Assembly (NCBI RefSeq): GCF_014202315.1 | Contig: NZ_JACHGN010000003.1 | Location: 434,001-498,000 of the forward strand | DNA from: Thermocatellispora tengchongensis | GTDB lineage: Bacteria > Actinomycetota > Actinomycetes > Streptosporangiales > Streptosporangiaceae | Direction of reading: 5' to 3' | DNA length: 64,000 bases | Part shown: in pieces, positions 44,368 to 53,813 of the stretch | Numbering within the stretch: position 1 is the first letter of the stretch | Layout: each line of letters opens with the position of its first letter | The notes under the pieces: model-generated | What the model was told of the DNA's origin: nothing | What the model saw: only the letters and a program-made list of their open reading frames with translations | Database searches by the model: none | Made by a program: the position numbers and the translations under genes

Positions 44368-45725
44368 CCGGGCCGGGCGGGGGCGCGACCGCCGCGATCG
44401 TGGGCGCGGGGCTGTCCGGGTCGCTGCTCGCGCTGTTCCTGGCCCGGCGCGGCTTCCGGGTGGAGGTCTTCGAGCGCCGGGACGACCCCCGCGCGGGCGG
44501 CAAGCAGGACGCCGAGGGCCGCTCGATCAACCTCGGCCTGTCGGCGCGCGGCATCCGGGCGCTGCGCCGTGCCGGGCTGCTCGGCGAGCTGTGGCCGCAC
44601 ACCGTGCCCATGCGCGGGCGGTTCATCCACGCCCCCGGCGGCGGGACCGCCTTCCAGCCGTACGGCACCGCCGAGCACGAGATCCTGCACTCGGTGCGCC
44701 GCGACGTGCTCAACGCGACGCTGGTCGAGGCCGCCGAGACCCGCGCCGGGGTGCGCTTCCGCTTCGGGCTGCGCTGCCGCGACCTGGACCCCGAGACCGG
44801 CACGCTGACGCTGACCGGCGAGGTCACCGGCGAGACCCGGCAGGTGACCGCGGACCTCGTCGTCGGGGCCGACGGCGCGTTCTCCGCCGTGCGCCGCCTG
44901 ATGCACCGCGGCAGGCCGGCCGAGCTGCGCCAGGAGTGCCTGGAGTGGGGCTACAAGGAGCTGACCATCCCGCCCGCGCCCGGCGGCGGCCCCCGCACCC
45001 CGATCGAGGCGCTGCACGTCTGGCCGGCGCACCGGGCGCTGATCGTCGCCCACCCCAACACCGACGACTCGCTGACCGGCACGCTGTTCCTGCCCCACGA
45101 GGGCGAGGGGAGCTTCGCCGAGATCCGCTCCGGCGCCGACGCCGAGCGGTTCTTCGACGCCCGCTTCCCCGGCGCCCGGGAGCTGATCCCGGATCTCGCC
45201 GGGGAGTACGAGGCCAACCCCGTCGGCAGCCTGGTCAGCGTGCGGACCTCACCCTGGTCCGCCGCCGGCCGGGTGGTGCTGGTGGGCGACGCCTGCCACG
45301 CCGTCTACCCGTTCTACGGCCAGGGCATGAACGCCTCCTTCGAGGACTGCGTGGTGCTCGATGAGTGCCTGGCCGCGCATCCCGGCGACATGGGCGCGGC
45401 GCTGCGCGCGTACGAGGGGCTGCGCCGCCCCCACACCGACGTGCTGGCCGAGCTGTCGGCACGCAACTTCCTGGAGCTGCGCGACGGCCTGCGCTCACCG
45501 GCGCGGATGCTGCGCGCCCGCGCCGACCTGGTGCTCAACCGGGTCTTCCCACGGGGGTGGAAGCCGTTGTACACGATGATCTCGCACACCACCATGCCGT
45601 ACGGCGAGGCGCTGCGCCGCGCCCGCAGGCAGGACGCGCTGCTCGGCGCCGCCACGGCCGCCCTGGCCGCGGGCGCCGCGCTGGGCGGGACGTGGGCGGC
45701 CCGGCGGGCGAGGAGGACCCGTTGA
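44364..45725 (+). CDS. Kynurenine 3-monooxygenase-like flavoenzyme
   Basis: 453 aa. The FAD fold is IVGAGLSGSLLALFLARRGF. EGRSINLGLSARGIRAL, WGYKELTIP and HAVYPFYGQGMNASFEDC (residues ~312-329) closely follow kynurenine 3-monooxygenase. A hydrophobic C-terminal segment (ALLGAATAALAAGAALGGTW) resembles the membrane tail of some KMOs. It should hydroxylate kynurenine or a related anthranilate-type arene at C3. No tryptophan dioxygenase or kynureninase is in the window, so the substrate may be carrier-bound or supplied from elsewhere. GTGA and TTGA overlaps on both sides. Confidence 0.88.
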   Translation: MTGPGGGATAAIVGAGLSGSLLALFLARRGFRVEVFERRDDPRAGGKQDAEGRSINLGLSARGIRALRRAGLLGELWPHTVPMRGRFIHAPGGGTAFQPYGTAEHEILHSVRRDVLNATLVEAAETRAGVRFRFGLRCRDLDPETGTLTLTGEVTGETRQVTADLVVGADGAFSAVRRLMHRGRPAELRQECLEWGYKELTIPPAPGGGPRTPIEALHVWPAHRALIVAHPNTDDSLTGTLFLPHEGEGSFAEIRSGADAERFFDARFPGARELIPDLAGEYEANPVGSLVSVRTSPWSAAGRVVLVGDACHAVYPFYGQGMNASFEDCVVLDECLAAHPGDMGAALRAYEGLRRPHTDVLAELSARNFLELRDGLRSPARMLRARADLVLNRVFPRGWKPLYTMISHTTMPYGEALRRARRQDALLGAATAALAAGAALGGTWAARRARRTR

Positions 45726-46348
45726 TCCGCCACCCCGACCACCGCGACCTGACGCTGCTGGAGACGCGCGACGTGGACGCGCTGCGCGCCGTGCGCGAGT
45801 GGATGGACGACTACCTGTGCCGCCCGCTGGCCGAGCTGGGCCGGCGCGGCCCGGTGTGCCCGTACACGCAGGCGTCGCTGGACCGGGGCCTGGCCTACCT
45901 CGCGGTGCGCCCCGGCCGCCCGGCCGACCCGGGCGAGGTGGCCGAGGCGCTGCGGCCGTACCGGGAGTGGTTCATCCGGCTGGCCCCGCCCGGCGACACC
46001 CGCTCCATGCACGCCACGATCATGGTGCTGTTCCCCGACGCGCTGGAGGAGGACCTGCCGGTCATCGACGCCGCGCAGGCGCTGCTGAAGCCGGCCTACG
46101 TCGCCGACGGGCTGATGATCGGCGAGTTCCACCAGGGGCCGCCGGACAAGCCGGGCCTGTGGAACCCCGACCTGCGCCCGCTGGCCAGCCCGGTCGCGAT
46201 GCTGGTGATCAGGCACATGGTCGCCACCGACTTCCCGTTCCTGCGCGAGGACCGCGCGCAGGTGCGGGCGTACCTGGACCGGTTCGGGCACGACGTGCCC
46301 GCCCACCTGGACGGCGCGGTGCGCGCCGCCATTGAGAACGCCACCTGA
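45722..46348 (+). CDS. DUF6875-like protein of the biosynthetic cluster
   Basis: 208 aa from TTG 45722, overlapping the KMO-like stop (TTGA), with AGGAGG 5 nt upstream. The N-terminal WMDDYLCRPLAELGRRGPVCPYTQASL fits DUF6875. Conserved-looking blocks include HATIMVLFP and KPGLWNPDLRPLASPVAMLVIRHMVATDFPFL. No catalytic motif known to me and no signal peptide. Its position implies a role in the pathway; the biochemistry of the family is unknown to me. The stop codon lies in the first unit of a direct-repeat array. Confidence 0.75.
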   Translation: MIRHPDHRDLTLLETRDVDALRAVREWMDDYLCRPLAELGRRGPVCPYTQASLDRGLAYLAVRPGRPADPGEVAEALRPYREWFIRLAPPGDTRSMHATIMVLFPDALEEDLPVIDAAQALLKPAYVADGLMIGEFHQGPPDKPGLWNPDLRPLASPVAMLVIRHMVATDFPFLREDRAQVRAYLDRFGHDVPAHLDGAVRAAIENAT

Positions 46349-46422
46349 GTTCGACGACATCACCTGAGCTCGAACGCACCTGAGTTCGACAACCCCACCT
46401 GAGTTCGACGACGCCACCTGAG
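46342..46422 (+). repeat. Direct repeats CACCTGAG at 16-19 bp spacing
   Basis: CACCTGAG starts at 46342, 46361, 46377, 46396 and 46415. The first four continue as (T/C)TCGA and mostly share GACGAC. The first copy contains the stop codon of the DUF6875-like gene, so the array looks like duplications of a gene end. It fills the gap to the methyltransferase. Confidence 0.85.
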
Positions 46423-46436
46423 CGGAAGGCCGCGAC

Positions 46437-47477
46437 GTGCCCCTCGACCTGCCCCCCGACGAGGCCGCCGACCTGCGCGCGGGCCGCGCCCCCGGCGCCC
46501 ACCTCGACCTGGTCCACGCCATGGTGTTCCGCGCCGCGGTGGCCGGGCTGCGGCTGGGCCTGTTCCGCGCGCTCGAAGACGGGCCGCGCGAGCCCGGGGA
46601 GCTGGCCCGCGAGCTGGGGGCCGACCCCTTCGCCCTCGGGGTGCTGCTGCGGGCCCTGGAGTCGGGCGGCTACGTCGCGGAGGGGCCCGGCGGGTACGCG
46701 CGCACCCCGGCGGGGGAGTGGCTGAGCGGGCCGGAGTCCGGGTACGGCGCGGTGCTGGACTTCTGGCACGAGGCGCTCGGCGAGCTGTGGCGGAACCTGG
46801 AGGACACCGTGCGCGACGGCGGTCCCCGGCGCGACTTCTACACCTGGCTGGAGGCCCGGCCCGCGCTGCTCGCCCGGTTCCAGCGGATGCAGCGCGACCT
46901 GGCCGTGTGGCTGGGCGAGGAGGTGGTGGCCCTCGCCGGGCCCCCCGAGGGCGCGGCCCGGCTGCTGGACCTCGGCGGCGGGCACGCGGCGTACAGCATC
47001 GCGTACTGCCGCCGCCACCCCGGTCTGGCCGCCACGGTCCTGGACCTGCCCGCCGCCCTCGGCCCCGGCCGCGCCGCGGCGGCGGCCGAAGGGCTCGCGG
47101 GCCGGGTCGCGTTCCTGCCGGGCGACCTGCGCATCGACGAGCCGCCGGGCGGCCAGGACGCGGTGCTGCTGTTCAACGTGCTGCACGGCTTCCCCGCCAC
47201 GGTCGCCCGCGCGGTGGTGGAGCGGGCGGCGCGGGCGCTGCGCCCCGGCGGCAGGCTGCTGGTCCTGGAGACCCGCGCCGACCCGTGCGGCGGCGTGCGC
47301 GACACCGCGTTCACCCGCGGCTTCGAGCTGAACCTGGTGCACACCCAGGGCGGGCGGCTGCACCCGGTGGAGCTGCTGTGCGAGTGGCTGGCCGGGGCGG
47401 GCTGCGCCGCCCCGGCGCGGTACGACCTCACCCGCTCGGCCACCCACGTCCTGCTCGCCGCCGACCGCGCCGGGTAG
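46437..47477 (+). CDS. SAM-dependent O-methyltransferase
   Basis: 346 aa, acetylserotonin/TcmN-type O-methyltransferase: N-terminal dimerisation winged helix (VFRAAVAGLRLGLFRALEDGP...LGVLLRALESGGYV), then a Rossmann domain with SAM motif LLDLGGGHAAYS (~residue 177), LPGDLRIDEPPGGQDAVLLFNVLH and RPGGRLLVLETR. GTG start with GGAAGG 8 nt upstream. It probably methylates the phenol introduced by the KMO-like enzyme. Last gene of the plus-strand operon; it converges on the exporter gene with a 7-bp gap. Confidence 0.92.
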   Translation: MPLDLPPDEAADLRAGRAPGAHLDLVHAMVFRAAVAGLRLGLFRALEDGPREPGELARELGADPFALGVLLRALESGGYVAEGPGGYARTPAGEWLSGPESGYGAVLDFWHEALGELWRNLEDTVRDGGPRRDFYTWLEARPALLARFQRMQRDLAVWLGEEVVALAGPPEGAARLLDLGGGHAAYSIAYCRRHPGLAATVLDLPAALGPGRAAAAAEGLAGRVAFLPGDLRIDEPPGGQDAVLLFNVLHGFPATVARAVVERAARALRPGGRLLVLETRADPCGGVRDTAFTRGFELNLVHTQGGRLHPVELLCEWLAGAGCAAPARYDLTRSATHVLLAADRAG

Positions 47478-47484
47478 CCCGCCC

Positions 47485-48903
47485 TCAGGGGCGGGCCGGC
47501 TCCGCCGCGGGCGCGCCGTCCCCGGACGGCGCCGCGTCGGGCACCTCGCGCTCCAGCCGCCGCAGCGCCGGGACCAGCAGCACGACCGCGCCCAGCAGGA
47601 CCAGCAGCAGCCCGTCCGCCAGCATCACCGCCGCCAAGCCGCGCTCCTCGCCCACCCCGACCAGCGCCCCCAGCGAGCCCGCGAGCGCCTCGCCGGGCCG
47701 CAGCGCGGGCCCGAGCACGCTCTCGGCCAGCGGCGCGGCCAGCAGGTACGCCGCCGGCATCGCCACCTGCCCCAGCGTGTGCGCCGTGCCCATGACCCGG
47801 CCCAGCGCCGCGGGCTCCACCTTGCCCTGCAGCACCGTCGTCACGGTCCCCTGCACCACGGGCAGCGTGAACAGGAACGCCGCCGCGGCCACCCCGACCA
47901 CGGCCGGCGACCGCCACGGCGCGTGCAGGACCAGGGCCACCCCGCCCAGCGCCATGAACAGCGCGACGCCCGGCACCCGCCGCCTCGGCCCGCCCCACGC
48001 GCCCATCGCCAGGCCGCCCGCGAACAGGCCCGCCCCGCCCGCGAACATCAGCACGCCCAGCGTGGCCGCCGAGGAGAAGGACAGGATCAGCGGCTGCACC
48101 AGCACCCCCGCGACCCCGAACAGGAAGTTGTACGCGGTGAGCGTGAGCACCAGCGCCAGCAGCGGGCGGCGGGCGCGCAGGAACCCCAGCCCGTACGCCA
48201 GGTCGGCCCCCAGCGAGACCCGCTCGGAGCGCTCCGCGGGCCGCAGCACCGAGGCGGGCAGGCTGACCAGCAGCAGCGTGCCCATGGCGACCGCGAACGA
48301 GCACAGGTCCAGCACCAGGACCCCGGTCATGCCGACCGCGCCGAGCAGGGCGGCGGCGGCCAGCGGCGCGGCGATCTGGATCGCCATGGCCCCCTGCATC
48401 AGCCCGTTGGCCCGGCCCAGGTGCCGCTTCGGGATCAGCAGCGGCGTCATCGCCTGGTACGCCGTGAGGTGGAACACCCCGCACGCGGCGCTCACCGTCG
48501 CGCCGGCGTACACGTGCCACACCTGGAGGGCGTCGAAGTGCAGCAGCGCCGCGAGCGCGGCGGTGGACGCCGCCGCCAGGCCGTCGGTGAGCAGCATCAC
48601 CCGGCGCCGGTCGAACCGGTCGATCACCACCCCGGCGAACGGCCCGGCGACCACGCCCGGCAGCATCGCGCTGAGCATCGCGAACGCGAACAGCGTCGCC
48701 GACCCGGTCGTCTGGAACACCCACACGCCCAGCACGAAGGAGGTGACGCTCGACCCCACCGAGGACACCAGCGAGGCCGCCCACACCCCGCCGAAGCGCA
48801 CCAGGTCCCGCCGGGCGGACGCCCCGTCCCCGGCCACGGTCCCGTCGCCCGTCCCGGTCCCGCCCGCCGCCCCTGTCCCGTCTCCTGCCCCGGGCCCGGT
48901 CAC
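47485..48903 (-). CDS. MFS exporter of the biosynthetic cluster
   Basis: 472 aa, twelve-segment major facilitator of the EntS/MFS_3 type: VWAASLVSSVGSSVTSFVLGVW, PFAGVVIDRFDRRRVMLLTDGL. A Gly/Thr-rich stretch of ~30 residues precedes the first segment. The GTG start overlaps the NRPS stop (GTGA), so it is translated with the assembly-line enzyme and is the likely export and self-resistance pump for the product. The terminal tail is polar and Pro/Ala-rich. Confidence 0.92.
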   Translation of the reverse strand: MTGPGAGDGTGAAGGTGTGDGTVAGDGASARRDLVRFGGVWAASLVSSVGSSVTSFVLGVWVFQTTGSATLFAFAMLSAMLPGVVAGPFAGVVIDRFDRRRVMLLTDGLAAASTAALAALLHFDALQVWHVYAGATVSAACGVFHLTAYQAMTPLLIPKRHLGRANGLMQGAMAIQIAAPLAAAALLGAVGMTGVLVLDLCSFAVAMGTLLLVSLPASVLRPAERSERVSLGADLAYGLGFLRARRPLLALVLTLTAYNFLFGVAGVLVQPLILSFSSAATLGVLMFAGGAGLFAGGLAMGAWGGPRRRVPGVALFMALGGVALVLHAPWRSPAVVGVAAAAFLFTLPVVQGTVTTVLQGKVEPAALGRVMGTAHTLGQVAMPAAYLLAAPLAESVLGPALRPGEALAGSLGALVGVGEERGLAAVMLADGLLLVLLGAVVLLVPALRRLEREVPDAAPSGDGAPAAEPARP

Positions 48904-51900
48904 GGCCGCACCGTCCGGGGCGGCAGCAGGCCGGCGGCGGCGAAGGAGTCCAGGTAGCGGCCGATCAGCCACACGCCGTCGGGGGCGTGGGCCACGCCCG
49001 CGCCGGCCAGCCAGCCGGCGCTGCGCGCGCAGTCGAACTCCGGGCGGGCGAAGCGCGGCTCCTCCTCCGGCAGGCCGGGGGCGAACGGCTCCATCGCGAC
49101 CGGACGCCCCGAGGCCAGCCGCTCCAGGACCGCGGCCCGCCAGCGGGACCACGGCACGGTCTCGGCGGGATGGCCGCGCTCGGTGAGCAGCGCCGCGATC
49201 CGCTGGTAGCCGACGGTCGCCGGGTTGAAGTAGTGCAGGTCGTGATCCGGCGGATGCCCCGACGCCAGGGCCTCGGCGATCCCGGCCGCCACCTGGTTGA
49301 CCGGCGAGACGTCCTCCTTATGCGCCAGCGCGGGCACCATGCCGAGCTGGGCGCAGGTGATGAGCAGGCGGCTGAAGTAGTCGCCGGGCGCGCCGATCCC
49401 GGTACGGGCGTCGCCGCCGATCCTGGCCGGGCGGTGCACGGTCACCGGCACGCCGCGCGCGCGGGCGAGCCTGGCCAGCCGGTCGGCGACCCACTTGCTC
49501 TGGTTGTAGCCGCCCGCCAGCCCGCGCGGGTCGTCGGGCGGGTCGGACTCGGTGACCGTACGCTCCAGGAACGCCTCGCCGAGGTACACGCCCAGGGTCG
49601 AGACCAGGTGCACCGGCACCCCGCCGCCGAGCGCGGCCAGCCGCAGCACCTCCACGGTGCCGGAGACGTTCGCCGGGCGCAGCAGCGCGTACGGGCGGGC
49701 GAAGTCCACCAGGCCGCCGTTGTGGCAGATCGCGTCGATCCGCCGGGCCAGGCCGGCGAAGTCGCCGGCGTCCAGCCCGAGGCGCGGCGCGGCCAGATCG
49801 CCCGGCAGCGCCGACAGCCGCGGGTCGCCGGCCACCCACCCCAGCCCGTACGCGGCCAGGTTCTCGCGCACCCGCCGCAGCGCGTGCTCGGGCGAGCCGG
49901 CCCGCACCAGGCAGACCAGGTTCCCGGCCGTGCGGCCGAGCAGCTCGGCCACGAGGTGCGCGCCGAGGAACCCGGTGGCGCCGGTGAGCAGGAACGTCCA
50001 CGGCCGGGGCCGGGCGGGGGCCCGCGGCCCGGCCACCACGTCGTCGGGCAGGGTCGCCTCGGCGAGCAGGTCGGGCGGCTCCTCCACCTCCGGGGCCCGC
50101 CCGGCGCGGCGGGCCTCCACCAGCTCGGCCAGCTCGGCCAGGTCGGCGGCCTCGAACAGCTCGCGCGGCGACGGGCGCACGCCCAGCTCCGCGCCCACCC
50201 GGGCGGACAGCTCGGCGATCCGCAGCGAGTGCCCGCCGAGCGCGAAGAACGAGTCGCGCCGGCCCACCCGCGCCACGCCCAGCAGGTCGCCCCAGATCCG
50301 GGCGAGCGCCGTCTCGACCGGGCCGCGCGGCGGCTCGAACCCCGCCTCGCCCGGCCCGGCGGGCGCGGCCTCGGGCAGGGCGGCGTAGTCGGTCTTGCCG
50401 TGCCGGGTGCGCGGCAGCCGGTCCAGCCGGACGAAGGCCGAGGGCACCAGGTAGCCGGGCAGCCGCTCGCGCAGCAGCCGGCGCAGCTCGGCCGGGTCGC
50501 CGCCGGTGACGTACGCGACCAGCCGCAGGTGCCCGTCGGGCCCCGGCACGGCCGTGACCGCCGCCTCGCCCGCCTGCGGCAGCGCCGCCAGGGCCGCCTC
50601 GACCTCGGCCGGTTCGACCAGATGGCCGTGGATCTTCACCTGCCGGTCGATCCGGCCCAGGAACTCCAGGTTTCCGTCGGGCCGCCACCGCGCCAGGTCG
50701 CCGGTGCGGTACATGCGCGCGCCCGGAATCCCGGAGAACGGGTCGGCCACGAACCGCTCGCCCGTGAGCACCGGGTCGCCGAGGTAGCCCAGGGCCAGGC
50801 AGTCGCCGCCCAGGCACAGCTCGCCCGGCGTGCCGTCGGGGGCGAGTCGGCCCCGGCGGTCGCGCACGTACGCGCGCACGTGCGGCAGCGGGCGGCCGAT
50901 CGGCAGGTACGCCGCGTCCCCGAGCCCGGCCCCGTTCACCGTCTCGTACGTCGTGGCGCACACGGTGGCCTCGGTCGGCCCGTAGTGGTTCACCAGCCGG
51001 ACCCGGCCCCCGGTGGCCCGCGCCCACGCCCGCACGGCCGCCACCGGCACCCGCTCGCCCCCGACCATCATCAGCCGCACCGGCCAGTCCGAAGGGACGA
51101 CGGCGAGCTGCTCCGGGTCACCCGGGCCGTCCATGCCGGCCAGGTCCTCCACCCACTGCCGCCACAGCGGGGCCGCCGCGTCCACCGCCGTCACGCCGCG
51201 GGCGGCGCAGAACCGGATCAGCTCCTTGCCGTCGATCAGGGCGGGCTCGGTGTGGAACACCAGCGCCGCGCCCGAGGTCAGCACCGGGAACAGGTCGCCC
51301 ACGGACGCGTCGAAGGTCAGCGGCGGCAGCGCCAGCACCCGCTGCCCGGGGCCGAACCCGTGCGCGGCCACGAACGACGCGGTCAGCCGGGACAGCGTCT
51401 CATGGCCGACCATGACCCCCTTCGGCCGCCCGGTCGAGCCCGAGGTGTAGATCACGTAGGCCAGGCCGGCGCCCGTGGTGCGGGGCGCGGACCGCTCGCG
51501 ATCCACGACGTACGCGCCGGAGTCGTCGGCCAGCACCGCGCACGCGCCCGCGGCGCGCAGGATCTGCCGCAGCCGGGCCGGCGGGTGGGCCGGGTCGAGC
51601 GGCAGGTACGCGCCGCCCGCCTTGAGCACGCCGAGGATCGCGGCCACCGCATCCGGTCCCGGGGGCCGGATCACGCCGACGACCTCCCCGGGGCCCACGC
51701 CGGCCTCCACCAGCTCGGCGGCGATCTCCCCGGCGCGCCGCTCCAGCTCGCCGTAGCTCAGCTCGCGCCCGTCGCCGCCGAACACGGCCGGCGCGTCGGG
51801 GTTCTCCGCCGCGCGCCGCGCGATCAGCTCGTGCACCCGGGGCGGCTCGCCGTCCTGCTCCGGGACGGCGGCGGGCGTACGGGGGCGCGCCAGCTCGATG

Positions 51901-53741
51901 TCCCACACGCGCGTCTCCGGCCGCTCGGCCATGGTGGCGAGCACGCGCAGCACGTGGTCGCGCAGCCGCGCGGCCGAGCGCGGCTCGAACAGCGCGGTGG
52001 AGTAGTCCAGGTCCAGCTCGATGTCCTCGCCGAGCACGACCTGCAGGGTGAGGTCGAACCGGGCGGCCGGCGGCGGGGTCTGCCACTCGCACACGCTCCA
52101 GCCCGGCACGCCGTGCTCGAACCGGGTCGCGGGCCGCAGCACCAGCATGACCTGGAAGACCGGGTTGCGGGCCGGGTCTCTGGGCGCGCCCGCCAGCTCC
52201 ACCACCTGGTCGAATGGGAACCCCTGGTGCCGCAGCCCGGCCAGGAACGCGGCGCGGGTGCGGCGCAGCAGCTCGGTGAGCGTGGGGTCGCCGCGCAGGT
52301 CGGCGCGCATCGCCAGGGTGTTGGCGTACATGCCGGCCGAGCGGACCAGGGCGGGCATGTCGCGGTTCGCCGCGGGCGTGCCGATGACCAGATCCTCCAC
52401 GTCGCACACCCGCGCCAGCACCGCCGCGAAGGCGGCCTGGAACACCACGTACGCCGTGCACTTCTCGCGCCGCATCAGCTCGCGCAGCCCGGCGGCCACG
52501 CCGGCGGGCACCCGGGCCGAGCACCGCCCGGCGGGCCCCGGCGGCTCCCCCTGGACGGGGGCGCGGCGCGGACGGTCGGCGGGCAGCGGCAGCAGCGGGG
52601 GCGCGTCGCGCAGGTGCTCGCGCCAGTGCTCCCGCCCGGCGCGCAGCCACTCCGGATCGCGGCCGGCCAGCCAGGCCGCGTAGTCGGGGAACTGCGCCGC
52701 GGGCGTCGCGGGCTCCGGGACCGGCTCGCCGGTCACGGCCGCGCGGTAGCCCGCCAGCAGCTCGTCCGCCACCAGCCCGATCGTGGCCCCGTCGGAGACG
52801 ATGTGGTGCATGACCACGAGCAGGACGTGCTCCTCCTCGGCCAGGCGGAGCAGCGCCACCCGCAGCAGCGGCGCGCGGCCGAGGTCGAACGGCGCGGTCA
52901 CGATCTCGGCCGTACGCCGCCGCGCTGCGGCCTCGGCCTCGGCGAGCCCGCCCCCGTCCGCGCTCGCCGGGCTCAGGTCCTCGACCTGGAGCAGGCCCTC
53001 GCCGGTCAGGTCGTGCACCACCTGCCGGAGCCGGCCGTCCACCTCCTCGATCGAGGTGCGCAACGCCTCGTGCCGGCGCACCAGCGCGGCCAGCGACCCG
53101 CGCAGGGCGCCGATGTCGATCGGCCCGGAGACGCGTATGCCCTGCCACAACAGGTACGTCGCGCCGCCGTGCCCCGCGTGCTCCAGGAACCACAGCCGCT
53201 GCTGCGCCGGCGTCAGCGGCACCTCGCGCGCCGGATCGCGAGGCGGAATCGCCCGCCCACCCGGCCGCCTCCCACGCCCCGAGCCGCCATCGCCCGGCCT
53301 CCCGCGCCCGGAGCTGGCATCGCCTGGCTTCCCGCGCTCGGTGCCGCCATCGCCTGGCTTCCCGCGCTCGGTGCCGCCATCGCCTGGCTTCCCGCGCTCG
53401 GTGCCGCCATCGCCTGGCTTCTTGTGTCCGGAGCCGGCATCGCCTGGCTTCCCGCTCCCGGAGCCGTCATCGCCCGGCTTCCCGTGCCCGGAGCCCGCAT
53501 CGCCCGGCCGCGACTCGCCGCGCTGTGCCGGGACCTCACCCGATCCCGGCGCACCCTGACGCGCCGGGCCGTCGCCCGCGCCTGGTTCGCCGTGGCGTTC
53601 CGGGCCCTCGCCCGTGGCCGGTTCCGGGCCGTTGCCCGTCGCCGGTTCTGGGATGTCGCCCGTGGCCGGTTCTGGGACGGCGTCCGGCCCCGGTTGGTCG
53701 TGGCTCGATGGCACGGTCTCCGGTCGCACCTCACTCGGCAT
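48900..53741 (-). CDS. NRPS: C-A-PCP-reductase
   Basis: 1613 aa. Residues 1-~180 are a low-complexity tail with a 10-residue repeat. Condensation domain ~185-625 with H312-H-x3-D317-G. Adenylation domain ~640-1130 (YVIYTSGSTGRPKGVMVGH, YGPTEATVCAT, MYRTGDLARW). Carrier domain with S1172 in FFALGGHSLRI. Terminal short-chain reductase ~1250-1613 (LLTGATGFLGAHLV and YNQSK). Such a terminus releases the chain as aldehyde or alcohol, and aldehydes often close to imines. By-eye specificity residues read DAGDMVHVCK, which I cannot assign. ATG 53741 follows AAGGAG. Expressed from a promoter with a perfect CebR box. Confidence 0.95.
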   Translation of the reverse strand: MPSEVRPETVPSSHDQPGPDAVPEPATGDIPEPATGNGPEPATGEGPERHGEPGAGDGPARQGAPGSGEVPAQRGESRPGDAGSGHGKPGDDGSGSGKPGDAGSGHKKPGDGGTERGKPGDGGTERGKPGDGGTERGKPGDASSGRGRPGDGGSGRGRRPGGRAIPPRDPAREVPLTPAQQRLWFLEHAGHGGATYLLWQGIRVSGPIDIGALRGSLAALVRRHEALRTSIEEVDGRLRQVVHDLTGEGLLQVEDLSPASADGGGLAEAEAAARRRTAEIVTAPFDLGRAPLLRVALLRLAEEEHVLLVVMHHIVSDGATIGLVADELLAGYRAAVTGEPVPEPATPAAQFPDYAAWLAGRDPEWLRAGREHWREHLRDAPPLLPLPADRPRRAPVQGEPPGPAGRCSARVPAGVAAGLRELMRREKCTAYVVFQAAFAAVLARVCDVEDLVIGTPAANRDMPALVRSAGMYANTLAMRADLRGDPTLTELLRRTRAAFLAGLRHQGFPFDQVVELAGAPRDPARNPVFQVMLVLRPATRFEHGVPGWSVCEWQTPPPAARFDLTLQVVLGEDIELDLDYSTALFEPRSAARLRDHVLRVLATMAERPETRVWDIELARPRTPAAVPEQDGEPPRVHELIARRAAENPDAPAVFGGDGRELSYGELERRAGEIAAELVEAGVGPGEVVGVIRPPGPDAVAAILGVLKAGGAYLPLDPAHPPARLRQILRAAGACAVLADDSGAYVVDRERSAPRTTGAGLAYVIYTSGSTGRPKGVMVGHETLSRLTASFVAAHGFGPGQRVLALPPLTFDASVGDLFPVLTSGAALVFHTEPALIDGKELIRFCAARGVTAVDAAAPLWRQWVEDLAGMDGPGDPEQLAVVPSDWPVRLMMVGGERVPVAAVRAWARATGGRVRLVNHYGPTEATVCATTYETVNGAGLGDAAYLPIGRPLPHVRAYVRDRRGRLAPDGTPGELCLGGDCLALGYLGDPVLTGERFVADPFSGIPGARMYRTGDLARWRPDGNLEFLGRIDRQVKIHGHLVEPAEVEAALAALPQAGEAAVTAVPGPDGHLRLVAYVTGGDPAELRRLLRERLPGYLVPSAFVRLDRLPRTRHGKTDYAALPEAAPAGPGEAGFEPPRGPVETALARIWGDLLGVARVGRRDSFFALGGHSLRIAELSARVGAELGVRPSPRELFEAADLAELAELVEARRAGRAPEVEEPPDLLAEATLPDDVVAGPRAPARPRPWTFLLTGATGFLGAHLVAELLGRTAGNLVCLVRAGSPEHALRRVRENLAAYGLGWVAGDPRLSALPGDLAAPRLGLDAGDFAGLARRIDAICHNGGLVDFARPYALLRPANVSGTVEVLRLAALGGGVPVHLVSTLGVYLGEAFLERTVTESDPPDDPRGLAGGYNQSKWVADRLARLARARGVPVTVHRPARIGGDARTGIGAPGDYFSRLLITCAQLGMVPALAHKEDVSPVNQVAAGIAEALASGHPPDHDLHYFNPATVGYQRIAALLTERGHPAETVPWSRWRAAVLERLASGRPVAMEPFAPGLPEEEPRFARPEFDCARSAGWLAGAGVAHAPDGVWLIGRYLDSFAAAGLLPPRTVRP
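53281..53520 (-). repeat. 30-bp in-frame minisatellite, eight units
   Basis: Eight consecutive 30-bp units encode variants of GKPGDGGTER in the N-terminal tail of the NRPS. Three neighbouring units from about 53321 are identical, indicating recent expansion. The frame is maintained. Confidence 0.92.
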
Positions 53742-53813
53742 GTGCCTGCTCCTTCAACCCGGTCGCGAGAGGGCGTGCGCGGACGAGGCGGTACGTGTGG
53801 CTTCGTCCGCGTG

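Noticed and set aside
39554-47477. Calling the cluster a pyrrolobenzodiazepine pathway
   Set aside because: KMO-like, methyltransferase and reductase-ended NRPS fit, but dioxygenase, kynureninase, proline-branch genes and an anthranilate A-T module are missing.
48900-53741. Assigning the NRPS amino-acid substrate from the by-eye code DAGDMVHVCK
   Set aside because: Alignment around the two middle positions is uncertain because of an insertion, and I do not recognise the code.
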